Positions 61,057 through 64,000 of a DNA stretch of 64,000 nt are shown one piece after another. Source of the DNA: HKCCE3408 sp039191215 (GTDB taxonomy: Bacteria > Pseudomonadota > Alphaproteobacteria > Rhodobacterales > Rhodobacteraceae); assembly GCA_039191215.1 (NCBI GenBank), contig JBCCXT010000004.1:51551-115550 (forward strand), in the 5' to 3' direction. How positions within the stretch are numbered: the stretch's first letter is position 1; each line of letters starts with the position of its first letter. Position numbers and translations under genes: made by a program. The notes under the pieces were generated by a model. It did not search any database and was not told the DNA's origin. It saw nothing but the letters and a program-made list of their open reading frames with translations.

Positions 61057-61368
61057 TCACATCTCGTGAATTTCAGCTACCTCGACCGTGCCGCCATCGC
61101 CCAAGATGGGGCAGCCGCGCGCCATCCGCACCGCGTCATCGATACTTGCCGCCTCGACCATCCCATACCCGGAGGCCGGATTGACACCGCCGCCGTCGCC
61201 AACACCGTCGGCGCTTACGGTCTTTGACAAGCCGACCGGATTGCCAGGATCAATGAACGACGTGCCGAGGCCGCCGATCCAATCCATCCAGGCGCGCATA
61301 ACGGCGTTTTGCGCCTCCGGGGTCTCGGGCGATTGACCGCCGTGGTAGATATAGAGAAACTTTGGCAT
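61057..61368 (-). CDS. YCII-related domain protein
   Basis: A 103-residue protein of the YCII/DGPF-like alpha-beta fold: KFLYIYHGG at the start, MRAWMDWIGGLG, and GYGMVEAASIDDAVRMARGCPIL. The function of such proteins is mostly unknown. It diverges from clpS across a 221-bp gap. Confidence 0.85.
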   Translation of the reverse strand: MPKFLYIYHGGQSPETPEAQNAVMRAWMDWIGGLGTSFIDPGNPVGLSKTVSADGVGDGGGVNPASGYGMVEAASIDDAVRMARGCPILGDGGTVEVAEIHEM

Positions 61369-61589
61369 CTGCGCGCTCCCTCGCTGGTGGTGCTGGCTTA
61401 GGGAGCGCGTGATTCCCCATGCCGGTCAAGTCCTTTGGCCGAGACAAGCAATGTGGCCGGGTTGTAAACAGATTATTCGGGTTCCTGGGGGCAAGTAGGG
61501 CTGGCAATCGCATGGCCCCCTTTTCTGACCCGGTCGCCGTCATATATATTGCGGCCTGAACGACACCCGATCTGGATGGACGCCCCCGC
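61369..61589. promoter_or_regulatory. Divergent YCII / clpS intergenic region
   Basis: The 221 bp hold the promoters of both genes. An AT-rich TATATATT (near 61544) is a possible -10 element for clpS. No operator palindrome was seen. Confidence 0.4.
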
Positions 61590-61937
61590 ATGCTCGACCC
61601 TTTCGTGATGATGGCTGACACGCCGCCCGACGATCCGGGGGAAGACACGTCGGTCATCACGAAGACCAAGCCGAAAACGCAGCGCCCGCCGCTCTATAAG
61701 GTCCTGCTTCTCAACGACGACTACACGCCGATGGAATTTGTCGTGCATGTGCTCGAACGGTTTTTTGCGATCGGCCACGGCCAGGCGGTTGAGATTATGT
61801 TGACCGTGCACAAGAAGGGTGTCGCCGTGGTGGGCGTCTTTTCGTACGAGATTGCTGAGACGAAGGTGGCCCAGGTGATGGATTTCGCGCGGCGCAACCA
61901 GCATCCGCTGCAATGCACGATGGAGAAAGAGGATTGA
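61590..61937 (+). CDS. clpS: ATP-dependent Clp protease adaptor
   Basis: A 115-residue adaptor that delivers N-degron substrates to ClpA. The core YKVLLLNDDYTPMEFVVHVLERFF, with the NDDYTPMEFV binding pocket, and the KKGVAVVGVFSYEIAETKV segment are canonical. The first 35 residues are disordered. The ATG at 61590 is used; ATGs at 61608 and 61611 are also possible. Confidence 0.95.
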   Translation: MLDPFVMMADTPPDDPGEDTSVITKTKPKTQRPPLYKVLLLNDDYTPMEFVVHVLERFFAIGHGQAVEIMLTVHKKGVAVVGVFSYEIAETKVAQVMDFARRNQHPLQCTMEKED

Positions 61938-61964
61938 GGCCGCTTGCCGCGATCCTTCTGACCC

Positions 61965-62951
61965 ATGACCCAAAACAGATGGAACCATGCGGTGTCGATT
62001 GGGGCGTTTGCCCCGTCATCGGGCAAGGTGCTGGTGCATGGCGCGCGCGGGGCGGATGACTATAGCGCTTGGGGCGAGGTGCAGTTGGTCACGCCACTCC
62101 GCCCGGATTTCGACGCCCTGAGCCACCAGGGATATGACGTGGCCTTCGACCTGCCGGGCGCAGTCTACGCCGCTGCTTTGGTCCAGATCGTGAAGTCAAA
62201 GCCACGCAGTTTGGCCATGCTGGCCCAGGCCTATGATGCAGTGGTGCCCGGCGGGCCGGTCTTTGTAGACGGCCAGAAACCCGAAGGAATCGAGAGCATT
62301 CTGAAAGCCGTGCGGGGCCGCGTCGAGGTCTCTCAAGTCGTCGCAAAAGCGCATGGCAAGCTCTTTTGGTTCGATCGCACCGAAGCCGCATCGTTTGAGG
62401 ATTGGCACGCCAATTCCCAGGCGGCGGGTACGGGCTATGTCACCTATCCAGGCGTCTTTTCCGCTGACGGGCCCGACCCGGGGTCGGAGGTGCTGATTGC
62501 ACTGGTCCCGAAACTTAAAGGGCATGTCGCGGATTTTGGCTCTGGCTGGGGCTATCTGGCCGGTGAAATCCTTGCACAACAGCCTGAAATCAAGCGCATG
62601 GATATGATCGAGGCAGACCGGTTGGCCCATAAATGCGGTGTAAAAAATGTCAACGATGCGCGGGCCCAGCATATCTGGGCAGATGTCACAGCCCTTGACG
62701 AAGATTATGACGCCATTATCTGCAATCCGCCCTTCCATTCGGGTCGGGACACCGATCCGGGGCTGGGTCGCGCCTTTATCGCGGCGGCTGCGCGGTGCCT
62801 GAAAAGCTCAGGCCGCTTATATCTGGTCGCCAACCGCCATCTGCCTTATGAGGCAGCGCTCAAGCAGGCTTTTGGGACGGGCCGCATGATTGCCGAAATT
62901 CAGGGCTACAAACTGTATGAGGCCGCCAAACCGCTTCGCGGGCGGCGCTAG
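61965..62951 (+). CDS. RsmC-like 16S rRNA (guanine-N2)-methyltransferase
   Basis: A 328-residue two-domain methyltransferase. The N-terminal half is the degenerate domain of RsmC; the C-terminal half has the SAM motif VADFGSGWGYLAGEIL and the catalytic NPPFHSG of guanine N2 methyltransferases. It most likely modifies G1207 of 16S rRNA. Confidence 0.9.
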   Translation: MTQNRWNHAVSIGAFAPSSGKVLVHGARGADDYSAWGEVQLVTPLRPDFDALSHQGYDVAFDLPGAVYAAALVQIVKSKPRSLAMLAQAYDAVVPGGPVFVDGQKPEGIESILKAVRGRVEVSQVVAKAHGKLFWFDRTEAASFEDWHANSQAAGTGYVTYPGVFSADGPDPGSEVLIALVPKLKGHVADFGSGWGYLAGEILAQQPEIKRMDMIEADRLAHKCGVKNVNDARAQHIWADVTALDEDYDAIICNPPFHSGRDTDPGLGRAFIAAAARCLKSSGRLYLVANRHLPYEAALKQAFGTGRMIAEIQGYKLYEAAKPLRGRR

Positions 62952-62966
62952 AAACTGGGGATATCG

Positions 62967-63776
62967 ATGGGATTATCGATCCAAGGCAAGACCGCGATCA
63001 TCACAGGTGCCGCCAATGGCGTGGGCCTGGCGCTCGCGCGCCACTTTGTGGAGCAGGGTGCCAATGTGATGCTGGCTGATCGTGATGAGGCGCGTTTGGC
63101 CGATGAGTGCGGAACCAACGGCGATGCCGCGGGCCAGAAACGGTTTTTCGCGGGCGATCTGCGTGAAAAGCTTACCGTGGCGAATTTGCTGTCGGCGACA
63201 ATCGATGCGTTTGACCGGGTCGACATCTTGATCAATGCCAGCCGCCAGATTGTCACGACCGACCCGCTTGATCCAACCGATACCTCAATCGAGACCTTGC
63301 TGGATCAAAACATGTTCACAGCCCTACGCCTCAGCCAGGCTGTCGCCAAGCGGATGATTGCCCAGGCCGAAGAGGATGGGCGCGAGGGCGGCCAGGCCGG
63401 GTCGATCGTCAATATCTCATCGATCGCTTCGCGCCGGACGCATCCTGCCCTGCTAGGATATTCCATTTCCGCGGCAGCGCTCGATCAGGCGACGCGCAGC
63501 CTTGCCATCGCGTTTGCACCGCACCGCATCCGGGTGAATGCGGTCGCCTTCGGCTCTCTGATGTCAGCCAGTCTGCAGACATCACTGTCCGAGACAGATG
63601 GCTTGCGCGAGGAGATCAAGGAATGCACGCCTCTGGGCCGCATCGCCTCGGCCAAGGAAGTGGCTGGTGCGGTGCAGTACCTGGTCTCAGAAGGTGCTGG
63701 GTTCGTGACCGGCGAAGTGATGACTGTCGATGGTGGCCGGACGCTGCTGGATAGCGTGACGACGGCGGCGCATTAG
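62967..63776 (+). CDS. SDR family oxidoreductase
   Basis: A 269-residue classical short-chain dehydrogenase: TGAANGVGLALA cofactor loop, LINASRQ (NAS in place of NAG), SIVNISSIAS with the catalytic Ser, and GYSISAAALDQ where the usual Y-x3-K is Y-S-I-S-A, so the catalytic Lys is missing. It may be inactive or use a different mechanism. The C-terminal GAGFVTGEVMTVDGG is typical. Its stop overlaps the 3' end of a convergent gene. Confidence 0.85.
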   Translation: MGLSIQGKTAIITGAANGVGLALARHFVEQGANVMLADRDEARLADECGTNGDAAGQKRFFAGDLREKLTVANLLSATIDAFDRVDILINASRQIVTTDPLDPTDTSIETLLDQNMFTALRLSQAVAKRMIAQAEEDGREGGQAGSIVNISSIASRRTHPALLGYSISAAALDQATRSLAIAFAPHRIRVNAVAFGSLMSASLQTSLSETDGLREEIKECTPLGRIASAKEVAGAVQYLVSEGAGFVTGEVMTVDGGRTLLDSVTTAAH

Positions 63777-64000
63777 CCCGCTTCCTGGGCGCAAGAGCTG
63801 CCTGAGAATGCGTATCCCGGTGCCCAGCCGGTCACGATGCTTTGCCCGCCCGGGCCGGTGGAAACGGTGATAAAGCGCCAATCCAGAACCGAATAATGCG
63901 TCGTGCTATAGGACAGACCCGATTGTAACTGCCCGAGAAGTGCGGTTGAGGTCGCTGCGCCGGCATGAACCGGGACATTTGGCCCGCTATAGCCCCAGCA
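63773..64000 (-). CDS. 3' end of an SH3-like domain protein gene (partial)
   Basis: The last 75 residues of a minus-strand gene that runs off the right edge. Translation gives PVHAGAATSTALLGQLQSG and DWRFITVSTGPGGQSIVTGW, the pattern of a bacterial SH3-like domain, with a Cys near the C-terminus (SGSSCAQEAG). The frame is open over the whole 228 bp. The stop overlaps the SDR stop by 4 bp. Confidence 0.75.
   Translation of the reverse strand, partial: CWGYSGPNVPVHAGAATSTALLGQLQSGLSYSTTHYSVLDWRFITVSTGPGGQSIVTGWAPGYAFSGSSCAQEAG

Overview
The window is a dense, high-GC stretch (most intergenic gaps under 150 bp, many ATGA and GTGA stop/start overlaps) from an alphaproteobacterium, most likely Rhodobacterales (Roseobacter group). 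This rests on the alphaproteobacterial short aa3-type cytochrome oxidase subunit IV, COQ9, the DUF6173 protein, the bphO/bphP pair, a MotB-like stator and the overall gene neighbourhoods. No rRNA, tRNA, CRISPR array, insertion sequence or prophage was seen.

Region 1 (about 0.1-15.9 kb) is a surface-polysaccharide island: a MotB-like protein at the edge, a family 2 glycosyltransferase, an ABC-2 polysaccharide permease, a KpsE-type co-polymerase, a KpsT-type ATPase, two sulfotransferases, the dTDP-L-rhamnose genes (rfbC, rfbB, rfbD, rfbA), an 824-residue double-domain glycosyltransferase and a 1150-residue RTX calcium-binding protein. Together they suggest an exported, probably rhamnose-containing and possibly sulfated capsule plus a secreted RTX protein.

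Region 2 (16.1-19.7 kb) is a red-light sensing module: heme oxygenase divergent from a bacteriophytochrome hybrid histidine kinase, followed by a single-domain response regulator. Region 3 (19.7-23.3 kb) holds modCBA for molybdate uptake, a SppA-like peptidase and a small membrane zinc-ribbon protein. Region 4 (23.3-43.9 kb) is housekeeping: a Ca/Na antiporter, a FolM-like reductase, uvrC, pgsA, moaD, moaE, an OmpA protein with a coiled-coil partner, ubiA, rsmE, gshA, a LinB-like haloalkane dehalogenase, plsY, pyrC, pyrB, a family 4 uracil-DNA glycosylase and moaB.

Region 5 (44.1-55.9 kb) has an RND efflux pair, a DsbD N-domain protein, YqgE, a Sua5 enzyme, an acyl-CoA dehydrogenase with a metallo-beta-lactamase hydrolase, DUF6173, oxidase subunit IV and a lipoprotein. 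Region 6 (55.9-58.0 kb) is the most unusual: a self-contained three-gene operon with an MvdD/graspetide-type ATP-grasp ligase and two unrecognised small proteins, one with a C-terminal tail rich in Thr/Ser followed by Asp/Glu. I propose it as a candidate undescribed ribosomal-peptide (graspetide-like) system. Region 7 (58.2 kb to the end) has rpsU, coq9, a quinone oxidoreductase, a CDP-alcohol phosphatidyltransferase, a YCII protein, clpS, an RsmC-like methyltransferase, an SDR and the 3' end of an SH3-like protein gene.

Other structure: five intergenic copies of a nested-hairpin repeat, a CTG start codon with a strong Shine-Dalgarno for the OmpA protein, and a 14-bp perfect palindrome in the bphO/bphP divergent promoter.
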